DNA from: Frankiales bacterium
GTDB lineage: Bacteria; Actinomycetota; Actinomycetes; Mycobacteriales; SCTD01
Assembly: GCA_025464915.1 (NCBI GenBank)
Contig: JAODNF010000078.1
Span: forward strand, 1 to 5,179
Reading direction: 5' to 3'
Length of the DNA stretch: 5,179 nucleotides
In this document: positions 1 to 5,179 of the stretch, in pieces
Layout of the letters: each line of letters opens with the position of its first letter
Position numbering within the stretch: the first letter of the stretch is position 1
Translations under genes and position numbers: made by a program
The notes under the pieces: generated by a model
Databases searched by the model: none
Told to the model about the DNA's origin: nothing
What the model saw: the letters and a program-made list of their open reading frames with translations, nothing else

Positions 1-1017
1 TTCGGCCTCGGCCATGATCCGGGTGATGAGCTCCTGGCAGCTCGGCAGGTCGTCGATGACGCCGGTGACGACGCCGCTCGCCATCACGCCGAGGTCAGGG
101 CGGCCGTCGACCATCGCGGCCTTCAGGAGCATCGGGGTGTTGGCCGCCATCACGACCTGCGACAGCGACAGCTCGGCGCTCTTGCGCATCGCCAGGCCCT
201 CGGTGACGACGTCCCGCCAGGGGGTCCCGCTCAGCTTCTGGAAGGCGAGCGCGTTCCTGCCGGAGCGGACGAGCCGGCCCAGCGCGCGGCTCTTGAGCAG
301 CTCCTCCACGAACTCCGTGCGCAGCACCCGGTGGGGGACACCGTCGACCTCGGTCGTGACGACGGTGTCGGCCACGCCCTTGTCGAGGTAGACCTGCTTC
401 ACGTCCTTGCTGACGGCGCTGTCGCTCGTCAGCAGGAACCGGGTCCCCATCGCGATGCCCTCGGCGCCGTAGGCGAGCGCGGCGACGAGGCCGCGGCCGT
501 CGAAGAAGCCGCCGGCGGCGATGACGGGGATGTCGACGGCGTCGACGATCTGGGGGAGCAGCACGGTGGTCGGGACCTGGCCGGTGTGGCCCCCGCCCTC
601 GCCGCCCTGCACGATCACCGCGTCGACGCCCCACTCGGCGACCTTCTCCGCGTGCCGCTTCGCGCCGATCGACGGCATGACGACCATGCCGTGGTCCTTG
701 CAGCGCGCGATCAGGTCCTTCTTGGGCGCCAGGGCGAAGGAGGCGACCCGGACGCCCTCACGTGCCATCAGGTCGATGCGCTCCTTGGCGTCCGGCGCAT
801 CGGCGCGGAGGTTCACGCCGAAGCTGTGGGGAGTGCGGCTCTTGACCTCCGTGATCGCCTGCGCCAGCTCCTCGTAGGACATGGTCGCGCTGGCGACGAT
901 GCCGAGACCGCCGGCGTTCGCGGTGGCGCTCGTCAGCCTGGCGCCGCTGACGTAGCCCATGCCCGTCTGGACGATGGGGTGCTGGACGCCGAAGAGCTCG
1001 GTCGCGCGCGTCTTCAC
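1..1017 (-). CDS. ipdC: IpdC, flavin-dependent HIC-CoA-type dehydrogenase (3' partial)
   Basis: The reading frame runs from a GTG at 1017 to the left edge with no stop. Its 339 visible residues, against roughly 355 in M. tuberculosis IpdC, suggest only a short C-terminal piece is missing. It belongs to the nitronate monooxygenase/2-nitropropane dioxygenase family of FMN-binding TIM barrels. Seen are the N-terminal ELFGVQHPIVQTGMGYVSG (7-25), AGGLGIVASATMS (35-47), FGVNLRADAP (66-75), the signature QGGEGGGHTG (137-146) with His144 at the family's catalytic position, the phosphate-binding PVIAAGGFFDGRGL (164-177) and AMGTRFLLTSDS (189-200). IpdC is known to act between side-chain removal and cleavage of the last two rings, introducing a double bond in the indanone-carboxyl-CoA intermediate to give the substrate of EchA20. 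The GTG overlaps ipdB's stop and has AAGGAAG about ten bases upstream. Position directly after ipdAB favours IpdC over an unrelated nitronate monooxygenase. Confidence 0.9.
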   Translation of the reverse strand, partial: MKTRATELFGVQHPIVQTGMGYVSGARLTSATANAGGLGIVASATMSYEELAQAITEVKSRTPHSFGVNLRADAPDAKERIDLMAREGVRVASFALAPKKDLIARCKDHGMVVMPSIGAKRHAEKVAEWGVDAVIVQGGEGGGHTGQVPTTVLLPQIVDAVDIPVIAAGGFFDGRGLVAALAYGAEGIAMGTRFLLTSDSAVSKDVKQVYLDKGVADTVVTTEVDGVPHRVLRTEFVEELLKSRALGRLVRSGRNALAFQKLSGTPWRDVVTEGLAMRKSAELSLSQVVMAANTPMLLKAAMVDGRPDLGVMASGVVTGVIDDLPSCQELITRIMAEAE

Positions 1018-1748
1018 TGGGGCGGCACTTCCTTGTCGCGGAGGTTCTTCGGGTCGAGGACCTCGCGGATGAGCCGGAGCTCCTCGTCGGTGGGCAGTCT
1101 CGACTCCACCACGTCCTCGACGTGCAGCTCGAAGCCGGTTGCCCCCCTCACCTCGTCGACGGTGACGCCCGGGTGCACGGACAGCAGCCGCATCGAGCCC
1201 CCGGGTCCGCCGAGGTCGAGCACGCCCAGGTTGGTCACGACGCGCCGCAGCGGCACCTCGACCCCGCGGTCCTTGCCGACCCCGCTGACCATGTCCACCT
1301 TCGGCACGAAGACCCGGGTGGAGTGGTTGGGCACCCAGTACGACGTCGGGTGGCTCACGGTGTTGCCCGGTGCGCCACGGACGCCGAGGAGCTGGTTCTT
1401 CGGCTTCTGGAAGTCGCCGATGCAGCTGATGTTCTGGTTGCCGAACCGGTCGATCTGGCTGGCGCCCATCATCACGTGCCGGTGACCGTTCCAGACCAGG
1501 TCGAAGATGGCCCGGTAGGGGATCCAGGCCTCCGTCGTCGCGGGCGGCTTCGCCCCGAGCGCCCACGGCCCGGCGACGAACGTGGCCTCGCCGTCCGACA
1601 GCAGGAGGTCGGGCTCGAAGGTCTCTCGGGCCAGCCGTGCGCCGAGGGAGGGCACCAGGGCCATGGGGGACGCGAGGATCTCGCCGTCGCCGCGGAACGC
1701 CTCGGCGCACGCGATGGCGCAGACCTCAGCGCGGGTCACGTCCGTCAT
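1014..1748 (-). CDS. ipdB: IpdB, beta subunit of COCHEA-CoA ring-opening hydrolase
   Basis: This 244-residue protein with the class I CoA-transferase beta fold matches IpdB (about 250 residues), the partner of the IpdA encoded just upstream. Visible segments are EILASPMALVPSLGARLAR (23-41), DLLLSDGEATFVAG (47-60), GASQIDRFGNQNIS (95-108), the GVRGAPGNTVSHP loop (122-134), STRVFVPKVDMVSG (143-156) and the C-terminal VHPGVTVDEVRGATGFEL (191-208). In true CoA transferases the corresponding S-E-N-G type motif supplies the glutamate that forms a CoA thioester. Here the place reads S-D-G-E (51-54), so the nucleophile appears replaced by Asp52. That agrees with published work showing IpdAB works without an acyl-enzyme intermediate. 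The ATG overlaps ipdA's stop, with only a weak AAGG about ten bases before it. The TGA overlaps the GTG of ipdC. Confidence 0.92.
   Translation of the reverse strand: MTDVTRAEVCAIACAEAFRGDGEILASPMALVPSLGARLARETFEPDLLLSDGEATFVAGPWALGAKPPATTEAWIPYRAIFDLVWNGHRHVMMGASQIDRFGNQNISCIGDFQKPKNQLLGVRGAPGNTVSHPTSYWVPNHSTRVFVPKVDMVSGVGKDRGVEVPLRRVVTNLGVLDLGGPGGSMRLLSVHPGVTVDEVRGATGFELHVEDVVESRLPTDEELRLIREVLDPKNLRDKEVPPQ
1028..1034 (-). promoter_or_regulatory. Ribosome binding site of ipdC
   Basis: On the minus strand AAGGAAG ends ten bases before the GTG at 1017, within the last codons of ipdB. The spacing is slightly long, but the match is the strongest purine run before any start here, and it supports the GTG as the true start. 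Confidence 0.55.
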
Positions 1749-2599
1749 GCCGACGCCGCCTTGCGCTCGCTGTGGAAGTCCTTCACGGCCTGCTGGTAGT
1801 CCGCCTCGGAGCCGGTGAGGAACCGCGCCTCGAAGGCCGCCCACAGCTCGGGGTCCTTCGCCGCGGTGGCGTACTCCCTCTGGAACGGCTCGTCCCGCTC
1901 GTAGTCCGGGGAGCAGGTCGTGAAGTGCGCGCCACCAGGGGCCTCCACCACACCGTGCACCATCCAGCGCGCGATGCGCCGGCGCGTGAGCTCTCCGAGA
2001 TCATCTGTGATCCGCTCACACGACAGGTAGGCCTTCTCCGCCGCTTGGCAGAACAGGTCGTCGAAGTAGAGGTCCGGGCCGTGGAAGGCGGCGTTGCCGC
2101 GTGCATCCGCGACGTTGAGGTGGACGAGGGCTGCGTCGAGGTGCAGCGCGGGCACCGCGAGCAGGTCGGGGCCGCCGTAGGGGTCGGTCACCGTCTTCAG
2201 CGACGTGTCGTAGGTGACGACGTCGCTGCCGAGACCCGCCCTGGTAGGGAGGAAGGGCAGCTTGAGCGAGGCGGCGTACAGGCCCCACTGGACCATGCCC
2301 TCGTCCCACTCCTGCACCTCGACAGCTCCCGCCTTGCGGGCGTTCTGGAAGTTGGGCTCGAGTGGGATCGAGTCCAGGGACACGAAGCCGTAGACGAGCT
2401 TCTTCACCTTGCCGGCGGCGCAGAGCAGGCCGACGTCCGGGCCTCCGTAGGAGACGACGGTCAGGTCGCGCAGGTCGGAGCGCAGGATCGCGCGCACGAG
2501 TGACATCGGCTTGCGGCGTGAGCCCCAACCCCCGATGCCGATCGTCATCCCGGAGCGCAGCTCGGCGACGACCTGTTCCTCCGTCATCAGCTTGGTCAT
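1745..2599 (-). CDS. ipdA: IpdA, alpha subunit of COCHEA-CoA ring-opening hydrolase
   Basis: This 284-residue protein with the class I CoA-transferase alpha fold matches IpdA (about 290 residues). With IpdB, IpdA forms a cytoplasmic heteromer that hydrolyses the last steroid ring of COCHEA-CoA to an open dioxo-decanedioyl-CoA; it is a hydrolase, not a true CoA transferase. Visible segments are the N-terminal MTEEQVVAELRSGMTIGIGGWG (5-26, the GxGG CoA-binding loop at 21-26), VVSYGGPDVGLLCAAGKV (48-65), the EWDEGM motif (97-102) and DAALVHLNVADARGNAAF (155-172, ending in the family's D-x-x-GN turn). E100 in DEGM is the likely counterpart of the conserved active-site Glu reported for rhodococcal IpdA (inferred without an alignment). 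The ATG at 2599 overlaps the preceding stop (ATGA) and has GGAG six bases upstream. A further in-frame ATG lies four codons on but has no advantage. The stop overlaps ipdB's ATG, which suits equal production of the two subunits. Confidence 0.92.
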   Translation of the reverse strand: MTKLMTEEQVVAELRSGMTIGIGGWGSRRKPMSLVRAILRSDLRDLTVVSYGGPDVGLLCAAGKVKKLVYGFVSLDSIPLEPNFQNARKAGAVEVQEWDEGMVQWGLYAASLKLPFLPTRAGLGSDVVTYDTSLKTVTDPYGGPDLLAVPALHLDAALVHLNVADARGNAAFHGPDLYFDDLFCQAAEKAYLSCERITDDLGELTRRRIARWMVHGVVEAPGGAHFTTCSPDYERDEPFQREYATAAKDPELWAAFEARFLTGSEADYQQAVKDFHSERKAASA

Positions 2600-3501
2600 G
2601 CACCGCTCCGATCGAAGGCGAGCTTCTTGAGTGCCTTGCTGTCTGTGGCGAGCGCAGTGGTCCACGCCCGCTTGAAGAAGAGGTGGGCGTCGTGCTCCCA
2701 GGTGAACCCGATCCCGCCGAAGAGCTGGATGGCCTCACCGGTCACGGTCACGAAGGCCTCGCTCGCCAGGGCGCGCGCCAACGGGGCCGCGACGGCGAAG
2801 TCCTCGGGCTCGCCCGCGGCGTACCAGGTCGAGGACCGGGCCGCCTCGAGGAGGACGGTGAGGTCGGCGACCTTGTGGCGCAGCGCCTGGAAGGAGCCGA
2901 GCGGACGGCCGAACTGGGTGCGGACGAGCAGGTGCTCCACGACCAGCTCGAGCACGCGCTGAGCGGCGCCGACCGACTCGGCGGCATAGCTGATGTGCTC
3001 GAGATCCCTTGCGTGCAGGGCACTTCCGACGTGCCGGCCGGCGGACACCTGGATCCGCGCCGCCGGACGGGTGAGGTCGAGCGTCTCGAGCGGCTCGACC
3101 GCCGTCTCCTCGCAGACCCAGAGCTCGTCGCCCTTGGCGACCAGCACGATGCCGGCCTCCAGCCCGTGGGGCACCTGTGTGAGGTCGCCGTCGAGGGCGA
3201 GGGCCGCCGTGAGCGACCCGTCGGCCAGTCCCGCGAGGTGCTGCTCGTCCCCTGCGGCCTTCAGCGCCGTGGCCGCGACGACCGTCGGGAGGTAGGGCTG
3301 ACGCAGGAGGACTCGACCGGTCTCCTCGATGACGGCAGCAAGCCAGGAGAGCGGGGCGTCCTCGACCGGGAGCGAGGTCAGCCCCATCTCCGACGAGAGC
3401 CGCTTCCAGGTGGACGGGTTGTCCTCGAGGTTGCTGCGGACCGGGGCGTTGTCTGTGAGGAAGTCGCGGACGGCCGAGCGGAGGTCGTCGATCTCCGTCA
3501 T
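2596..3501 (-). CDS. Short acyl-CoA dehydrogenase-like partner subunit
   Basis: This 301-residue acyl-CoA dehydrogenase homologue is shorter than the usual 380. The N-terminal helical domain (about 1-80) leads to a reduced middle beta domain (about 95-160), then the C-terminal helical domain (about 165-301). The C-terminal domain carries RTQFGRPLGSFQALRHKVADL's core RTQFGRPLGSFQ (194-205) and EAIQLFGGIGFTWEHDAHL (256-274), the motifs that contact FAD across a subunit interface. The middle domain lacks the WCQGYSEPNAGSD-type flavin/substrate segment. There is no Glu in a FERG position (the sequence there is EHISYAAESVGAA, 168-180) and no YEG before the C-terminus (TTALATDSKA). It therefore looks like the non-catalytic subunit of an alpha2-beta2 dehydrogenase, as described for the mycobacterial FadE26-FadE27 (ChsE4-ChsE5) type. 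Its partner is most likely the FadE30 homologue just upstream, with which it overlaps by ATGA. It could be named after FadE31-33 or Comamonas ScdC2, but I cannot separate these by eye, so no symbol is given. There is no clear Shine-Dalgarno before the ATG. Confidence 0.8.
   Translation of the reverse strand: MTEIDDLRSAVRDFLTDNAPVRSNLEDNPSTWKRLSSEMGLTSLPVEDAPLSWLAAVIEETGRVLLRQPYLPTVVAATALKAAGDEQHLAGLADGSLTAALALDGDLTQVPHGLEAGIVLVAKGDELWVCEETAVEPLETLDLTRPAARIQVSAGRHVGSALHARDLEHISYAAESVGAAQRVLELVVEHLLVRTQFGRPLGSFQALRHKVADLTVLLEAARSSTWYAAGEPEDFAVAAPLARALASEAFVTVTGEAIQLFGGIGFTWEHDAHLFFKRAWTTALATDSKALKKLAFDRSGA
2606..2610 (-). promoter_or_regulatory. Ribosome binding site of ipdA
   Basis: On the minus strand CGGAG lies six bases before the ATG at 2599. 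It is the best-placed Shine-Dalgarno in the window and supports this start over an upstream in-frame ATG at 2665 or the ATG four codons downstream. It sits inside the end of the preceding dehydrogenase gene. Confidence 0.6.
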
Positions 3502-4643
3502 GTCGCGGTCCAGGTGTCGCGGGGCAGCTTCCAGAGCCGCTCCGCGATCACGTTGCGCTGGATCTCGCTGCTGCCGCCGTAGATCGTGTCGGAGCGGGTG
3601 AACAGGAAGAGGTTCTGCAGCGGGGTGAGCTCGCCGTCGGTCAGCATGGCGGCCGAGCCGCTGACCTTCATCGCGAGCTCGCCGAGCTTCTTGTGCCACG
3701 GCGCCCAGAGCAGCTTGTTGACGTTCGCCTCGACGCCGTTGCTCGTCGCCTGGTCGGTGTTCAGCGTCCGGAGCGCCTGGTGCTTGAGGACCTGCAGGGA
3801 GGCCCACGCGTCGACCAGCTCGGCCTCGTACCGCTCGAAGGTCCCGTTCGCGCGGGCCAGCTCGACGACGTCGGCGTACTCCCGGGTGAAGCCGACCTGC
3901 TGGCCTAGCGTCGAGACGCCGCGCTCGAAGGCGAGCAGGCCCATCGCGACCTTCCAGCCGTCGCCGGGCTCGCCGACCACGTTGTCGGAGGCCGTGACCG
4001 CGTCGTCGAAGAAGACCTCGTTGAACTCGCTCGTGCCGGTGAGCTGGATGATCGGGCGGACCTCGATGCCGGGCTGGTCCATCGGGACGAGCAGGAACGA
4101 CAGGCCCTTGTGCCGGGAGGACGACGGGTCGGTGCGGGCGATGACGAAGCACCAGTGCGCGAGGTGCGCCAGGGACGTCCAGGTCTTCTGCCCGTCGACG
4201 TGCCACTCGCCGTCGACCAGCGAGGCCTTCGTGCGCACGCCCGCAAGGTCGGAGCCCGCGTTCGGCTCGGAGTAGCCCTGGCACCAGAGCTCGGTGCCCG
4301 CGAGGATCCCTGGGAGGAAGCGGTCCTTCTGCTCCTGGGTGCCGAAGGCGATGATCGTCGGGCCGGCGAGCTGCTCGCCCAGGTGGTTGATGCGGGCGGG
4401 GCCACCGGCCTTGGCGTACTCCTCGTAGAAGACGACCTGCTCCTCGATCGAGCAGCCGCGCCCGCCGACCTCGCGAGGCCAGGCGATGCCGATCCACCGT
4501 CCGGTCGCGAGCTCCTTCTCCCACTCCCTGCGGAGCTCGACGTTCTCGTGCTCGCGGCCCGGACCACCGGTGCCGACGAGCGGCGCGAACCGACCTGTGA
4601 GGTGCTCGGCCAGCCAGGAGGCGACCTCGTCCCTGAAGGTCAC
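3498..4643 (-). CDS. fadE30: FadE30-type acyl-CoA dehydrogenase, catalytic subunit
   Basis: This 381-residue FAD-dependent acyl-CoA dehydrogenase is close to the roughly 385 of M. tuberculosis FadE30. FadE30 is known to start beta-oxidation of the propionyl side chain of the HIP-CoA intermediate in steroid C/D-ring breakdown. Seen here are GGPGREHEN (26-34), FYEEYAKAGGPARINHLGE (72-90), the flavin/substrate segment WCQGYSEPNAGSDLAGV (120-136), GQKTWTSLAH (151-160), GTSEFNEVFFDD (203-214) and the C-terminal TIYGGSSEIQRN (353-364). The medium-chain-type catalytic Glu (YEG) is Gly here. E240 in FERG sits where isovaleryl/long-chain dehydrogenases and ChsE4 carry theirs, so it is the likely base. 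The usual RxQFG and QLFGG flavin contacts are absent from this chain. The GTG start is chosen because it overlaps the preceding stop (GTGA), gives a family-like N-terminus (FRDEVASWLAEHL) and is the only start codon nearby. The reading frame stays open upstream, but that stretch codes for the SDR in another frame. The Shine-Dalgarno is weak, so translation probably depends on coupling. Confidence 0.87.
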   Translation of the reverse strand: MTFRDEVASWLAEHLTGRFAPLVGTGGPGREHENVELRREWEKELATGRWIGIAWPREVGGRGCSIEEQVVFYEEYAKAGGPARINHLGEQLAGPTIIAFGTQEQKDRFLPGILAGTELWCQGYSEPNAGSDLAGVRTKASLVDGEWHVDGQKTWTSLAHLAHWCFVIARTDPSSSRHKGLSFLLVPMDQPGIEVRPIIQLTGTSEFNEVFFDDAVTASDNVVGEPGDGWKVAMGLLAFERGVSTLGQQVGFTREYADVVELARANGTFERYEAELVDAWASLQVLKHQALRTLNTDQATSNGVEANVNKLLWAPWHKKLGELAMKVSGSAAMLTDGELTPLQNLFLFTRSDTIYGGSSEIQRNVIAERLWKLPRDTWTAT

Positions 4644-5179
4644 TGGGACCCGTAGACGGGGGCTTGCGGCGGGGACTGCGCGAGCAGCCTGTCCACCGCG
4701 GCGCCGATCTCGGGCACCGGCCAGAGCGCGCCGCGGTCCTCGCGCGGTCCGTGCTGCCAGCCGTCGGCGGGGGAGATGATGCCGGCCTCCACCTCGAAGA
4801 CCCGGCCGGTGACCTGGCACTCCGCACCGGCCAGCCAGACGACGAGCGGGCTCACGTTCGCCGGGTCCATCGGGTCGAAGCCGCTCTCCGGCTTGGCCAT
4901 GGTCTGGGCGAAGACGGTCTCGGTCATGGGCGTGCGCGCGGCCGGGGCGATGGCGTTCAGCTTGACGCCGAAGCGGCTCATCTCGACGGCGGCCACCTGC
5001 GTCAGGGCGACGACACCGGCCTTGGCCGCGGAGTAGTTGCCCTGCCCGACGGAGCCGAGGAGCCCGGCACCCGAGCTGGTGTTGACCACCCGCGGCTCGA
5101 CCGGCGTACCGGCCTTGGAGAGGTCCTTCCAGTAGGCCGCGGCGTGCCGGAGGGGGACGAAGTGGCCCTTCAGGTCGAC
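4640..5179 (-). CDS. SDR-family oxidoreductase, Rv3548c type (5' partial)
   Basis: This is a short-chain dehydrogenase/reductase whose start and N-terminal NAD(P)-binding glycine motif lie beyond the right edge. The visible C-terminal 179 residues begin V-D-L-K-G-H-F and end at TGA. The catalytic serine lies in VVNTSSGAGLLG and the Tyr/Lys pair in NYSAAKAGV, so the active site is intact. These are followed by the cofactor-side segment LNAIAPAARTPMTE and a C-terminal tail (PVPEIGAAVDRLL) of about 70 residues after it. From memory, the K-G-H-F helix, the linker before VVNTSS and the ARTPMTE segment resemble the M. tuberculosis Rv3548c group in the steroid ring C/D gene cluster. Such enzymes usually oxidise a 3-hydroxyacyl-CoA or ring hydroxyl with NAD+, but the substrate here cannot be told from sequence. 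It is the first gene seen in the unit, and its stop overlaps the next gene's GTG by four bases. IpdF, another SDR of the pathway, is a less likely identity. Confidence 0.85.
   Translation of the reverse strand, partial: VDLKGHFVPLRHAAAYWKDLSKAGTPVEPRVVNTSSGAGLLGSVGQGNYSAAKAGVVALTQVAAVEMSRFGVKLNAIAPAARTPMTETVFAQTMAKPESGFDPMDPANVSPLVVWLAGAECQVTGRVFEVEAGIISPADGWQHGPREDRGALWPVPEIGAAVDRLLAQSPPQAPVYGSQ

Larger units (their letters stand above)
1..5179 (-). other. Single translationally coupled operon segment for steroid C/D-ring degradation
   Basis: All six genes point the same way, and each stop codon shares four bases with the next start: 4640-4643 GTGA, 3498-3501 ATGA, 2596-2599 ATGA, 1745-1748 ATGA and 1014-1017 GTGA. 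There is no untranslated base between genes, hence no room for internal terminators or conventional intergenic promoters. Both ends are cut by the window, so the promoter and any KstR2 operator would lie to the right. I saw no clear KstR2-like palindrome inside. Confidence 0.85.

Noticed and set aside
1..1017. Possible true nitronate monooxygenase (nitroalkane detoxification) instead of IpdC
   Set aside because: The fold signature fits both, but the 4-base overlap with ipdB and the steroid gene context favour IpdC.
331..1485. Long plus-strand open frame of 384 codons opposite ipdB and ipdC
   Set aside because: It lies antisense to two well-recognised genes, has no recognisable motif and has the skewed composition expected of a shadow frame in GC-rich DNA.
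2615..2645. CAAG/CTTG repeats suggesting a KstR2 operator
   Set aside because: The spacing does not form the palindrome expected for KstR2, and the site lies inside the 3' end of a coding region.
2600..2665. Upstream ATG that would extend IpdA by 22 residues
   Set aside because: The extension has no IpdA-like sequence and would overlap the preceding gene by about 70 bases. The ATG at 2599 has a good ribosome site and matches the operon's overlap pattern.
2362..3582. Long plus-strand open frame of 406 codons opposite ipdA and the short dehydrogenase subunit
   Set aside because: It is antisense to conserved genes, rich in Arg/Gly/Glu with no domain signature; GC-rich DNA produces such frames by chance.
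2596..4827. A 743-codon open frame that could look like a fused dehydrogenase protein
   Set aside because: Only its last 301 residues, from the ATG at 3501, resemble a protein family. The upstream part is arginine-rich antiframe of the FadE30 gene with no family resemblance.

Overview
The window is GC-rich, fully coding DNA read entirely from the minus strand, typical of a high-GC actinobacterium (a steroid-degrading member of the Mycobacteriales or Propionibacteriales would fit; the genus cannot be fixed from this sequence). It contains six genes with no intergenic space. Four are complete and two run off the ends. Most closely resemble genes of the KstR2-type pathway that degrades steroid rings C and D, known from Mycobacterium tuberculosis and Rhodococcus.

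In transcription order (right to left): an SDR oxidoreductase of the Rv3548c type (start missing, >5179 to 4640); a FadE30-type acyl-CoA dehydrogenase (4643-3498); a short, divergent acyl-CoA dehydrogenase-like subunit (3501-2596); IpdA (2599-1745) and IpdB (1748-1014), the two subunits of the ring-opening CoA-transferase-fold hydrolase; and IpdC (1017 to <1, last residues missing), a flavin enzyme of the nitronate monooxygenase family. All five junctions are 4-base stop/start overlaps (GTGA, ATGA, ATGA, ATGA, GTGA), so this is one tightly coupled transcription unit. Its promoter lies beyond the right edge. I found no promoter, terminator, RNA gene, mobile element, repeat or CRISPR inside.

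Together the genes cover the middle of HIP degradation (HIP is the methylhexahydroindanedione propanoate left after rings A and B are removed). The FadE30-type enzyme would start beta-oxidation of the propionyl side chain of the HIP-CoA intermediate, and the SDR may oxidise a hydroxyacyl-CoA intermediate. IpdC would introduce the ring double bond and IpdAB hydrolyse the last carbocycle. The CoA ligase FadD3, EchA20, FadA6 and KstR2 are expected outside the window.

The most interesting point is the pair of acyl-CoA dehydrogenase genes. FAD-contact and catalytic motifs appear split between them in a complementary way, which predicts an obligate heteromeric FadE30 enzyme. No wholly new system is evident.
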